Shown in pieces: positions 1-8,200 of a stretch of DNA of 10,765 nt. The translations under genes and the position numbers were made by a program. Within the stretch, counting starts at the first letter, position 1; each line of letters begins with the position of its first letter. The DNA comes from SIG598 sp045538015 (GTDB taxonomy: Bacteria; Bacillota; Clostridia; Oscillospirales; Acutalibacteraceae), in assembly GCA_045538015.1 (NCBI GenBank), contig JAZSQO010000022.1, positions 1 through 10,765 of the forward strand, written 5' to 3'. The notes beneath the pieces were generated by a model, which saw only the letters and a list, made by a program, of their open reading frames with translations, did no database searches and was not told the origin of the DNA.

Positions 1-201
1 TGTGGCGAAAGATTATCAAGCGAAACGCTCTTTGACCGTTACAAACGGCAGCATCCCTGCTGTCCCGAATGCGATACGGTGTTAGCCCCCGACTCGCTGT
101 ATTGCCCCCATTGTGGGACAAAGCTGAAAATAAAAAAGAATTATGAAAATGGGGGTACTATGTTCTGCAATCGGAAATGCGATAACATTTCCGTTCTATA
201 A
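1..201 (+). CDS. Zinc-ribbon protein, C-terminal fragment
   Basis: This frame is open from the left window edge to a TAA at 199-201 and encodes the last 66 residues of a protein whose start lies outside the window. It contains a four-cysteine zinc-ribbon pattern: CPEC, ten residues, then CPHC followed by GTKL, the usual ending of prokaryotic double zinc ribbons. The first visible residue is also a Cys in a CGE context, and two more Cys follow in the short basic tail (FCNRKC). Such ribbons normally bind one structural Zn2+ in small cytoplasmic proteins of many functions, so the role cannot be assigned. The stop is 38 bases before the next start, with no terminator between, so co-transcription is possible. 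The fragment looks AT-richer than the two genes downstream. Confidence is good for the ribbon and moderate for this being a translated gene, because the start is not visible. Confidence 0.6.
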   Translation, partial: CGERLSSETLFDRYKRQHPCCPECDTVLAPDSLYCPHCGTKLKIKKNYENGGTMFCNRKCDNISVL

Positions 202-226
202 AAGGACAATTTCGAAAACCCGGATT

Positions 227-231
227 GGAGG
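227..231 (+). promoter_or_regulatory. Ribosome binding site (GGAGG) for the 1643-residue secreted protein
   Basis: GGAGG lies 8 bases before the GTG at 240 and matches the anti-Shine-Dalgarno sequence. It decides the start. An in-frame TTG at 225 overlaps this site and so cannot use it, and would add five non-hydrophobic residues before the signal peptide. The next in-frame TTG at 243 is possible but spaced three bases further away. Confidence 0.8.
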
Positions 232-239
232 AAAACGCC

Positions 240-3200
240 GTGTTGAAAAGACTTTTATGCTTGCTTTTGTGCTTATTGCTCGTCATGCCGAGTTTAACCC
301 TCGGAATGACTGTTTCCGCTTCGGAAAGAGAGGACGGAACGGGATCGAGACCGAAATACGTTACCGTAACAAACCAAAGGGAACTGATCGACGCTCTGAC
401 CGAAGAAGGAGGGGAAAGGGTCTTTATTCAGATCGGCGCCGATATAGAGGGAGAGCAGTACTATGCATTCGGTCCGATCAGTGTGAATGGCTATAAGACC
501 GTCGATCTGAACGGTCATAAGATCCGATCCAAGTTGTTTTTTAACGACGGGAGCGAGAATCGCAGTCTGTTTGTCATCGAGGCGGGAGCGTCGCTGACAC
601 TGAACGATTCCGTCGGAGGCGGCGAGATCATCCACGACAGATTCATTCCCGCCATGGGCGAAACGAATGCGTATTCCGACATTTTTCTCAGCCGCCCGTT
701 GACGGTGTTTGACGTATACGGCGTTTTGACCGTGAATGCGGGTGAAATCACGGCGGGACATTACGAGAGCGAGTATTATACCTATACCGACGGCTATATC
801 TATGCGGACAGCAGTCCGTCTCCGGGAACCGTCAACTCGATCACGCCCGGTAATGCGGTCGTCGTAAAGAGCGGCGGGCGTTTTGTTTCCAACGGCGGCG
901 AGTATTACGGGCGCGGTTTTACGATCGACGACGAGGGTCAGAAGGATTCAGCATGTGCGGCGGTTAAACTGTTGAGAGGCGCCGAAGCGGTGATATACGC
1001 CGGAGATTTTTACGGCAAGAGTTGTGCCGACGTTTTTTCGGTAGGTGACCGGGTCGATCTTACCGTTTACGCGGGCAATTTTTATGCACGCTACGATAAC
1101 CGCGTTACCGTTGATAAGGCAAACGGCGTCGCCGCCTACGTCAATGTGGATTGCGGCAGGATCGGGATCCCGCTGTACGCGTTCAACCATGAAAAAAAGG
1201 ATTACACGCATATCTTTGTTGATTCGACGGAACATTACTATGATTTTACCGATTATTCCGCAAGCGACGCGGCGGTGTTTCTGAATCTCGGTTCAAGCGG
1301 GACCGGTATCGACGTGAGGGTCGAAACGCTGACGGGAAGCGGAACGAAGGCTTCTCCGTATCGGATCAAATACGTTTCGGATCTGAAAACGCTCCTGCGG
1401 CAGACGGGGTCGTCAAAGCGTTATCTCCGACTTGAGGACGACCTGAGTGATTTTATCGACACCTTTACCGTAAAGGGCGACGCCGTTCTGGATCTGAACG
1501 GACATACGATAAAAGAACGGCTTGATTTCGGCACCGCGTTATCCTCGGATGCCCTTTTCAGCGTGGAAAGCGGCGCAAACCTTACCGTTGACGATTCCGT
1601 CGGCGGCGGCGAGATCATCTTTGACAGACGTATCCCGAGTATGGGGGAAACGAACGAGCAGACGGGGATTTTTCTCGACCGTGCGCTGACGGTGTTCAAC
1701 GTGCAGGGGATCTTGACCGTGAACGGCGGCGAGATCACGGCGGGGCATTATGAAAGCGAGTATTACACATACACGAAAAAATACAATACCGGCGGCAGCA
1801 CAAGCGCGGGAACGGTCAATTCGATCACGCCCGGAAACGCGGTCGTTGTGCGTGACGGAGGGCGCTTTACTTCCAACGGCGGCGAATACTACGGGCGCGG
1901 CTTTACGATCGACGACAACGGTGAAAAAGAGACCGTCTGCGCGGCGGTATGTCTTTGCAACGGCGCGGTGGCGATCGTCAACGCCGGCGACTTCTACGGC
2001 AAGAGTTGTGCCGACGTGTTTTCCGTCGCGTGGGGTGCGAATGCCTCTATCAATTTCGGCTACTTTGAGGCGCAGTACGATAATCGGATCACCGTTGATA
2101 AGTTGAACGGTACCGCCTATTATGTCAACGTGGACTGCGGCCGGATCGGGCTCCCTCTGCGCTCTTTCTCCCATACAGGCGCGGACAGAAGAGTGATCAA
2201 AATCGGTCCGGATCAGTATCCCTTCTCGCTTGATTTTACGACGTCTCAGAGCAACGAGTTTGAAAATCTCGGCTCCGAAGGAATCGGCGCCGACGTCACC
2301 GTTTCGGTTCAGGAGAACGGCGCCTCACGGATCGTGCGCGAGGACGGGATCGACGCGGGACTTACCTACAGTCCGACCGATCACTTTGAACTGATCAACG
2401 ATAACGCGCAATATTACAGTGAAAGCTTTGCGCCGCTGCCGGATGCTCCGTACCACGTTATGAGTTATTACTGGAAGGTCACGCGGCTCGGCGGTAACGG
2501 CTGGGAAGACGTTTCCTACGCGCCCGGTGCGCCTGTTTCCAATAACTACTATCTCACCGACACAAACCGCCTTGACCTTTACGCGCTGGCGCGGGATCTG
2601 CGCGGCGGTATGACGCAGGGCTCGACCTACCGGATCGAAGCTCACGCCTCCGAATACTGGAAACCCGCTGACGAAGTCATTTACACTGTCAGCGACGACG
2701 TGATCGAGATCGACTGCGTGTACGAGCGGATCGGCAATATCTCCCTGCCGGACGACGTGACAGGAATCATTTGGCCGGAGCACGGCAAAAATCCGGTCAA
2801 TCTGAGTATCGAACAGGAAGCGTTCACCGCGGCATTTACCTTTGAAGAACAAAAAGCAGGCGGCACGCGCTATACGCCTATGTCGGAGCGCAGTACGTTT
2901 TCGCGCGGCGGCAGTTACCGCTTAAAGGTTCAGATCACGCCCAAGCCGTACTACCGGGTCGACGCCGAGCACAGCCTGACTGTCGGAGGAAAAACGGCGA
3001 CTGAACTCACCGTAAGCGGCGGTGTGCTGACCGGATATATCGTCCCGCTCGACGTTCTCCCTTCTAAGATCTTATCGATCCCGGTACGGGGCGACATTTC
3101 CGTCGGCGTCGAACTCTCGGCGGCGTCGCCGCTGAACTCTCCGATTTCCGGCGTGAAGGTTTCCACGGTGTGGTACAAGGACGGATCGGCCTATACCGGC

Positions 3201-5171
3201 ACGTCAACGCCTGGCGAATACCGTGCGCTCGTCACCGTCACGGCGCAGGATCCGTACGTTTTCACGGACGCGACTATCGTCACGGTCATGGGAAAAATGT
3301 ATCCGATCACAAATCTTTCTCCGGACGGTCTTTCGGGATCGGTTCTGACCGATCCGCAGTACGTGGGATGCGATCACAGCAAAAACACGAACGGGTTTAC
3401 CTATGATTCGGAATGCCACTATCGGATCTGCTCTATCTGCGGCGAAGAGTTTGAACACGCCGCGCACACCTTCGGAAATTGGAGCCATCAGGGAGGCGAA
3501 GATGTCCGGACATGCAGCGTCTGTTCTTATCAGGAGACGGTGAGCAACGGAAGAAGTGAAGTGCCCTACATCCGCCTTACCGGGAAAACTCCGAAAATCG
3601 GCGATACGCTTCCCGTGCTTGCCATCTGTGAAGAAGACCGGAAGTACGGCTCGATGGAGAATGAAACAGAATGGTATATCGACGAACTGAACTACAAGAA
3701 CCGGGTTTCTGCCGACACGGTCATGGAAGAGGGACACGTGTATTTGGCATTTCTTAAATTCAATGTCAGTAACGGCTATTTTTTCACCGATGATACCGAG
3801 GTCTCGACGCTCGATCTTTTGGCGTCCACGAGGGAGAATGTATACGGTTCATGGAATCATATCGAAGCGGTGCTTGCCTTCACACCGCGGGCCTATGCCG
3901 CCGGTCATTTCACACTCGCTCCTATGGTGGCGGGTCAAACGTACGGCGAATTTCTCTCGGGCTTTGACGCGGATATCGACGGCGTTCGCGATGCGCTCAC
4001 GGTGGCGGTTTACCAAAACGGTTCTTTGCAAGCGGCTCTCGTTTATAACTATGCGTCCGATTCATGGTGGATCGCTTCGGGCAGCGTTGATGAATTCATG
4101 GCGCGCCCGATGGATCCGGAGGCGGAATACAAACTTCTGTTAACGCTTGCGGAAACGGGCAAATACTTCCGCGAAGAGGACGTTCGGGTGGATAATCCCG
4201 TCGCGGCGGCGTCTTTCAGCGTTGCCGGCGGCAACCTCGGCTGCACCGTAACGGCGTATTACCGCCTGTGCCCGATTGAAATTGAGGCGGCTTCAATCAC
4301 GCTGCAGAACAATCTGAAAGAAAACTTTTATATAGAAAAAGAATCCATTACCGAAGGCGGATATACGGATCTTCACGCCGCTTTTGAAATAAACGGTAAA
4401 ACGGTGACGGCCAGCCAGTTCAGCGAAGTCACCTCCGAAGGAAAGACCTATTACGTATTCAGTCTCCCCGACATTGCGCCGAATCAGATGAACGACACCG
4501 TCAAGGTGACGCTTCACGCGGTGAAGGACGGAAAGGAATACGTCAGCGCACCGACCGAGTACAGCGCTGCGGAGTACTGCTATTCCATGCTTAAAAAAAC
4601 AGACGACGCCGAACTTCGAACACTGCTTGTGAATCTCTTGGATTACGGAGCGGCGGCGCAGCACTACACCGGATATAAGACAGGCGATCTTGCCAACGCA
4701 AAACTCACCGAAGAACAGCGCGCGTGGGGTACGGCAACGGATCCGGCCTTAACTTCGGTCAAGAATATTGCTTATCAAGCGGTGGAATCGCCTTTTGTCG
4801 TCTGGAAAGGCGTATCCCTCAGACTGGGAGATTCCATCACCATGCAATTCGTGTTCACGGCGGCGAGCACCGACGGGATCACGGTTCGGTTCGAAAATGC
4901 GGGCGGAACCATGCTCAAAGAGATCACGGCAGAGGATCTGACCGCGTCCGGCGGGTATTATATCGCGTCGTACAGCGGCATCACCGCCGGACAGATGAGC
5001 GAAACCGTTTTGGTCACGGCGTATAACGGAGATACAGCGATCAGCAACACGGTCTCTTACAGCATCGAATCCTACGCATACGCCAAGCAGAACGATGCCG
5101 ACGCGTCGCTTGCAGCGTTGGTCCGCGCTATGATGAAGTATGGCAATGCGGCGAAAACGTACGGAAAATGA
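240..5171 (+). CDS. Large secreted beta-helix/Ig-like repeat protein
   Basis: The GTG start gives 1643 residues. A Sec signal peptide (MLKRLL, a Leu-rich core, likely cleavage after VSA at residue 27) sends it outside the cell. Residues 40-364 and 374-690 are two copies of one module rich in short beta strands and turns, with DLNGH at 89 and 418 and a 'NGGEYYGRG' segment in each; this is the pattern of right-handed beta-helix (pectate-lyase-like) surface proteins. Residues about 700-1330 hold divergent Ig-like repeats, interrupted at 1044-1095 by a Cys/His cluster. Residues 1352-1643 carry a duplicated C-terminal module ending in YGNAAKTYGK. No catalytic residues, LPXTG, SLH domain or terminal membrane helix are visible. 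I infer an extracellular glycan- or host-binding protein; a polysaccharide lyase with unrecognised residues is the alternative. The gene is probably cotranscribed with the next one, 69 bases downstream. Gene and secretion are certain; function is not. Confidence 0.93.
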   Translation: MLKRLLCLLLCLLLVMPSLTLGMTVSASEREDGTGSRPKYVTVTNQRELIDALTEEGGERVFIQIGADIEGEQYYAFGPISVNGYKTVDLNGHKIRSKLFFNDGSENRSLFVIEAGASLTLNDSVGGGEIIHDRFIPAMGETNAYSDIFLSRPLTVFDVYGVLTVNAGEITAGHYESEYYTYTDGYIYADSSPSPGTVNSITPGNAVVVKSGGRFVSNGGEYYGRGFTIDDEGQKDSACAAVKLLRGAEAVIYAGDFYGKSCADVFSVGDRVDLTVYAGNFYARYDNRVTVDKANGVAAYVNVDCGRIGIPLYAFNHEKKDYTHIFVDSTEHYYDFTDYSASDAAVFLNLGSSGTGIDVRVETLTGSGTKASPYRIKYVSDLKTLLRQTGSSKRYLRLEDDLSDFIDTFTVKGDAVLDLNGHTIKERLDFGTALSSDALFSVESGANLTVDDSVGGGEIIFDRRIPSMGETNEQTGIFLDRALTVFNVQGILTVNGGEITAGHYESEYYTYTKKYNTGGSTSAGTVNSITPGNAVVVRDGGRFTSNGGEYYGRGFTIDDNGEKETVCAAVCLCNGAVAIVNAGDFYGKSCADVFSVAWGANASINFGYFEAQYDNRITVDKLNGTAYYVNVDCGRIGLPLRSFSHTGADRRVIKIGPDQYPFSLDFTTSQSNEFENLGSEGIGADVTVSVQENGASRIVREDGIDAGLTYSPTDHFELINDNAQYYSESFAPLPDAPYHVMSYYWKVTRLGGNGWEDVSYAPGAPVSNNYYLTDTNRLDLYALARDLRGGMTQGSTYRIEAHASEYWKPADEVIYTVSDDVIEIDCVYERIGNISLPDDVTGIIWPEHGKNPVNLSIEQEAFTAAFTFEEQKAGGTRYTPMSERSTFSRGGSYRLKVQITPKPYYRVDAEHSLTVGGKTATELTVSGGVLTGYIVPLDVLPSKILSIPVRGDISVGVELSAASPLNSPISGVKVSTVWYKDGSAYTGTSTPGEYRALVTVTAQDPYVFTDATIVTVMGKMYPITNLSPDGLSGSVLTDPQYVGCDHSKNTNGFTYDSECHYRICSICGEEFEHAAHTFGNWSHQGGEDVRTCSVCSYQETVSNGRSEVPYIRLTGKTPKIGDTLPVLAICEEDRKYGSMENETEWYIDELNYKNRVSADTVMEEGHVYLAFLKFNVSNGYFFTDDTEVSTLDLLASTRENVYGSWNHIEAVLAFTPRAYAAGHFTLAPMVAGQTYGEFLSGFDADIDGVRDALTVAVYQNGSLQAALVYNYASDSWWIASGSVDEFMARPMDPEAEYKLLLTLAETGKYFREEDVRVDNPVAAASFSVAGGNLGCTVTAYYRLCPIEIEAASITLQNNLKENFYIEKESITEGGYTDLHAAFEINGKTVTASQFSEVTSEGKTYYVFSLPDIAPNQMNDTVKVTLHAVKDGKEYVSAPTEYSAAEYCYSMLKKTDDAELRTLLVNLLDYGAAAQHYTGYKTGDLANAKLTEEQRAWGTATDPALTSVKNIAYQAVESPFVVWKGVSLRLGDSITMQFVFTAASTDGITVRFENAGGTMLKEITAEDLTASGGYYIASYSGITAGQMSETVLVTAYNGDTAISNTVSYSIESYAYAKQNDADASLAALVRAMMKYGNAAKTYGK
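357..1331 (+). repeat. Beta-helix-like module, copy A (coding)
   Basis: First copy of the duplicated N-terminal module, residues 40-364. Landmarks in order are 'VTNQRELIDAL', DLNGH, 'LTLNDSVGGGEII', 'LTVNAGEITAGHYESEYY', 'GTVNSITPGNAVVV', 'SNGGEYYGRGFTIDD', 'DFYGKSCADVFSV' and 'YVNVDCGRIG'. Recurrent short hydrophobic strands ending in NGG or GG turns suggest a parallel beta-helix. It aligns with copy B over nearly its full length. Confidence 0.85.
1359..2309 (+). repeat. Beta-helix-like module, copy B (coding)
   Basis: Second copy, residues 374-690, offset from copy A by 984-987 bases (328-329 codons). Protein identity is high through the core but the flanks differ. At DNA level a 23-base identical run is shared (1011-1033 and 1995-2017), while elsewhere many codons differ synonymously. 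The duplication is therefore old but the protein surface is conserved. The main differences are the tip segment after 'HYESEYYTYT' and the stretch around 1930-2060. Confidence 0.85.
2340..4230 (+). repeat. Five divergent Ig-like/beta-sandwich repeats (coding)
   Basis: Approximate units are 2346-2690, 2740-2990, 3064-3288, 3568-3815 and 3846-4230. They share a loose pattern: a Trp (or hydrophobic) strand such as 'YYWKV', 'TVWYKDG' or 'TEWYIDE', then a 'GxxYrxxVxxxxxxYxF' segment such as 'GGSYRLKVQITPKPYYRV' or 'PGEYRALVTVTAQDPYVF', then a short strand with V. This is a common architecture for stalk or spacer domains of clostridial surface proteins. Boundaries are approximate and similarity between units is low; the Cys/His cluster lies between the third and fourth units. 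Confidence 0.5.
3369..3524 (+). other. Extracellular Cys/His cluster, zinc-ribbon-like (coding)
   Basis: Residues 1044-1095 of the secreted protein contain C1044-x-H, C1059-H1060, CSIC (C1064, C1067), H1073 and H1076, and CSVC (C1092, C1095). Similar Cys/His segments between Ig-like domains are, from memory, frequent in secreted proteins of gut Clostridia. They look able to bind a metal or form disulfides, but which occurs outside the cell cannot be read from the sequence. Confidence 0.6.
4293..4667 (+). repeat. C-terminal module, first copy (coding)
   Basis: Residues 1352-1476 form a beta-rich half ('TYYVFSLPDIAPNQMNDTVKV') followed by a helical half ('SAAEYCYSMLKKTDD...LLVNLLDYGAAAQHY'). 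The same order is seen in the second copy at 4812-5165. This copy keeps the YGxAAxxY ending but carries a Cys in its helix. Confidence 0.7.
4812..5165 (+). repeat. C-terminal module, second copy (coding)
   Basis: Residues 1525-1642 repeat the plan of the first copy: 'GYYIASYSGITAGQMSETVLV', then 'YSIESYAYAKQNDAD' and 'LVRAMMKYGNAAKTY' two codons before the stop. The position at the extreme C-terminus and the helical YGNAA ending suggest a module shared by many exported proteins of this bacterial group. I recall such endings but cannot name a family. Confidence 0.7.
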
Positions 5172-5240
5172 CGGAAATATGACGATAAGGCTCAGATCAT
5201 TTCATAAACCAAAAATAAACGAGATTACGGGGGCAACTAT
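5172..5240 (+). other. Intergenic gap between the two large genes
   Basis: This gap is 69 bases, AT-richer than the genes on either side. I see no hairpin followed by a T run and no good -35/-10 pair, so read-through from the upstream gene is the simplest expression route for the downstream gene. Confidence 0.6.
5229..5233 (+). promoter_or_regulatory. Ribosome binding site (GGGGG) for the BspA-type protein
   Basis: A run of five G lies 7 bases before the ATG at 5241. It is an imperfect Shine-Dalgarno (GGxGG matches with one mismatch to GGAGG), at the right distance. The start is independently supported by the MKKCKK signal peptide that begins there. Confidence 0.6.
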
Positions 5241-8200
5241 ATGAAAAAGTGCAAAAAATATGGGCTTCGACTGCTCAGCATGCTTTTGGCGATCATGATG
5301 ATCGTATCGGCTGTTCCGATGTCTGTCTTTGCGGTAGATATCGGTGACGGCGGAGTTGGTTACGATGGCGAACAAGGCAATACCATCGGGATTAATACCG
5401 GCACAAGAGGATTAGGGTCGACAACCTTCGTCGCTCCGGTCTCTTCGCTCACGGCGGGCGCTTATCAGATCAAAATGGGCGGCGACGGCTCCGTCAGCGC
5501 TGAGCCTGTGACGAACGTACAATGGAACAGCACCTCCGATTCCGGCGTGAAATTCTACTACTACTTGACGGACAGTGTCGGAATGGAGTTTTCCAACAAT
5601 GCGTACGCGAGCGGCGTCTCTTTGCCGAGCGAATGCGGCACGGTATCCTACAGTTTTGTCTATTACTTTGAGAATCCGGCGGAGAAGGGCAAATCTCTTT
5701 CCAACGTCGTGCCGGTCGGTATGACACGGTCCGCGTGGCTTACCGCCTTGTCGGATTATGAGAAGGATCCCTCTCATTTCAGTGACGGATCGCTTGATTA
5801 TACCGAGTTGTTTCAAACGCAGCTGACATGGGTCGATGCGTCGAATACCACACTGCCTCTCGCTTATTCCATGGGCGGCGACGGCTCCATTGTGTACGAG
5901 CCGCATTACTACTCCGTTTTTGTCAAATGGGAGTTGGACGGCTCCGATCCGTTTATCAGCACCGATAACAGCGTCGTCTACGTCCATGACGGCTCGTCCG
6001 GCGGCGGCACCGGCGGCGGAGGAACAGGTGGCACTTCCACCGGTTTTGTCGCGCCTGTATCGTCGGTCATAGCCAATCCCTATCAGACGGGGAACGGCTC
6101 CACGGTCGCAGTGGACGATGTGGAGCTTGTGAACCACGCCGATCCCGGTGTTGATTTCTTCTATACCGCGGTCGACTCCGTTGGCGGAACCTTCGGCGGC
6201 GCTCCCTGGAACACGCCTCTCGGCGAACAGGACGGCGTGATCCAGTATGCTTTTGTATATGCCGACTCGCTTCCTCAATACAGAACGATCCGCTCCTTTA
6301 CCCCGGTAGGCACCTCGCCTTCCGCGTGGCAGACGGCGGTTTCAAATTATGAAAATCAGCAGATGAGTGCCGGCGGTGGCGGCGCAGGCGGCGGGGGAGG
6401 AGTCGTCGAGTTCGACTATTCCGATCTGCTCGCTACGCTGAACTGGACCTCCGCGTCGAACAGCCGCCTCTCGGTCTATTCCGATGAAGCGGTGTACGGC
6501 GTACCCTCCGGCGACGGAAGTCTGCACTATTCCGACCGTTATTACAGCGTGTTCGTGCGCTGGGTCAAGGACGGCGTTGCCGTTTACAACACGACGGGCA
6601 GCGGCACGGTCTTTTTCCATGAAAAGGCGCCGGATATTATCACGGCGCCGATCTCGAACGCTTCCGCCGAGGCGAAACTGACTTCGACCGGTCAATCGCC
6701 GCAGGGCGGTACGGTCATTCTGCCGCGGAATCCGGTTGAAACAGGCGTTGAATTCCGCTATTCCGTCACCGACGCCAACAATATCGTCTGGTCTGACGTT
6801 CCCGGGGCGAACTATAAACCCCTTACCGGCTCGAATGCCGTGGTGGAATATCTGTGGACCTATACCGACGGCATTTACGGCCTGGCACCCATCGGCACGG
6901 ATGCGTCTGTCTGGCAGACCACCGTCAACAATTATGAAAACAACTGGTATACCCAGAATCCCAGAATGCCGGTGGATTATTCCGATCTGGTGATCGATCT
7001 GCCGGGCTGGACGACAAACCCCGTTCTGCCGCTGTTCGATGACGCGGCTGTCTACGGCGCAGGGAACGGCACCGCGGGGCAGTATACCCCTCGTTACTAT
7101 TCCTGCATGGTGCGGGTTCGTTTCACTGATGACTCCGACTATCGCAAGGCGTTCCATTACGTCTCCGAGACCGTGTACCTCAAATACGGCAACCTGGGTG
7201 AGTTGAATCCTCCGATCCATCTTAATGCTCTTGAACCCAAGGAGTACAATCCGTCTTACTATTCGTGGTCCGTCACGTCGGCGTCGAGCGGAGCCGCGGG
7301 TATCGACACCTATACGCCGGTCACCTATGCCTACGACCTGACCGACAGTCTCGGCCAGCGCTATGCTTATCCCTCCGGCTCCTACACCGCCGTTCCGTAT
7401 CCGGCGACGGTCAGTTACCTCTGGACGTGGATCGACGAGACCCAGGTCACCTGGCCCCGCACCGCGCAGATTCCCATCGGCATGACCGCCGAAGCGTGGG
7501 CGGCGATGACGGAGGGCAAGAGCGAATTTGAGATCAAACAGATCCTCGCAGCTCTCCCCGGCTGGACGACCGATCCGCGGCTCCCGATCTTTTCCGACGG
7601 CGCGCGCGACGGCGTATCGTCCACCGATACGTATTCCACGAAGTACTACGGCTGTTATTTGCGCGTGTCGGTTCCGGGCTTTAACGACCTGTATTTCCTT
7701 GACGCCCGCACGGTCCGGGTCGCGGCCATGGCGCCGAGCACCTCTGCCACGATAAAAGACCGGGTGTATAACATCTATGAAGCCCACTACGATTATTACG
7801 ATGTGGTTGTCGGACACTCGGCCGTTGCCAACAGCGCGGGTGTAAGTTACCAGTGGTACGAGTGCGCCGATGCAAACGACACCTACGGCGTGCCGATCGC
7901 GGGCGCAAATACCTATACCTACCGGGTCAATTTCGGCAACGAATGCTTTGACCGATATCTTTACATGAAGTGTTCGTATACCACACCGTCGGGCACTCCG
8001 GTCGTGTGGCAGACCAATACGGCGCATTTCGGCCTGACCGACGCACCGGTCGCGGATGTGCGCGCCAACGCCGGACTGAACTATTACGGCGGCGGCGGGA
8101 ACGAATCTTACATCGGCGGCGATTCCTATTTCAGCGGCAATTACGAAGGTTTGTGGCGTCCGAGCGGGTTTACCGATTACTCAAAATATTATCAGACCGT

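Noticed and set aside
197..203. TATAAAA as a -10 promoter element
   Set aside because: No -35-like hexamer lies 16-18 bases upstream (the region reads GAAATG), and the site overlaps the stop of the preceding frame.
246..262. Possible lipoprotein signal (Leu-rich core with Cys at residues 7 and 11)
   Set aside because: Both Cys lie inside the hydrophobic core, too close to the N-terminus for a lipobox; the VSA cleavage site fits a normal Sec signal peptide.
143..496. 117-codon plus-strand frame overlapping the zinc-ribbon end and the signal peptide
   Set aside because: It runs out of frame across two better-supported genes, has an Arg-rich product without any domain, and lacks a good ribosome binding site.
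1539..2174. 211-codon open frame on the minus strand
   Set aside because: Codon-aligned shadow of beta-helix copy B, ending at a sense TTA at 1539. Its resemblance to the 948-1235 minus frame only mirrors the sense duplication.
5179..5208. ATGACG and CATAAA, 18 bases apart, as a promoter for the second gene
   Set aside because: Each hexamer matches consensus at only four of six positions, which is expected by chance in an AT-rich gap.
5172..5240. Rho-independent terminator between the two large genes
   Set aside because: No inverted repeat followed by a T run is present in the gap.
5412..6278. 288-codon open frame on the minus strand
   Set aside because: Codon-aligned shadow of the secreted protein, ending at a sense TTA at 5412; no protein family recognised.
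6342..8027. 561-codon open frame on the minus strand
   Set aside because: It is codon-aligned with the sense gene, so it stays open only because the sense frame lacks TTA, CTA and TCA codons there; it ends exactly at a sense TCA at 6342. Its product is compositionally odd (Arg, Gly, Val, Ile-rich), while the sense frame shows clear repeats.
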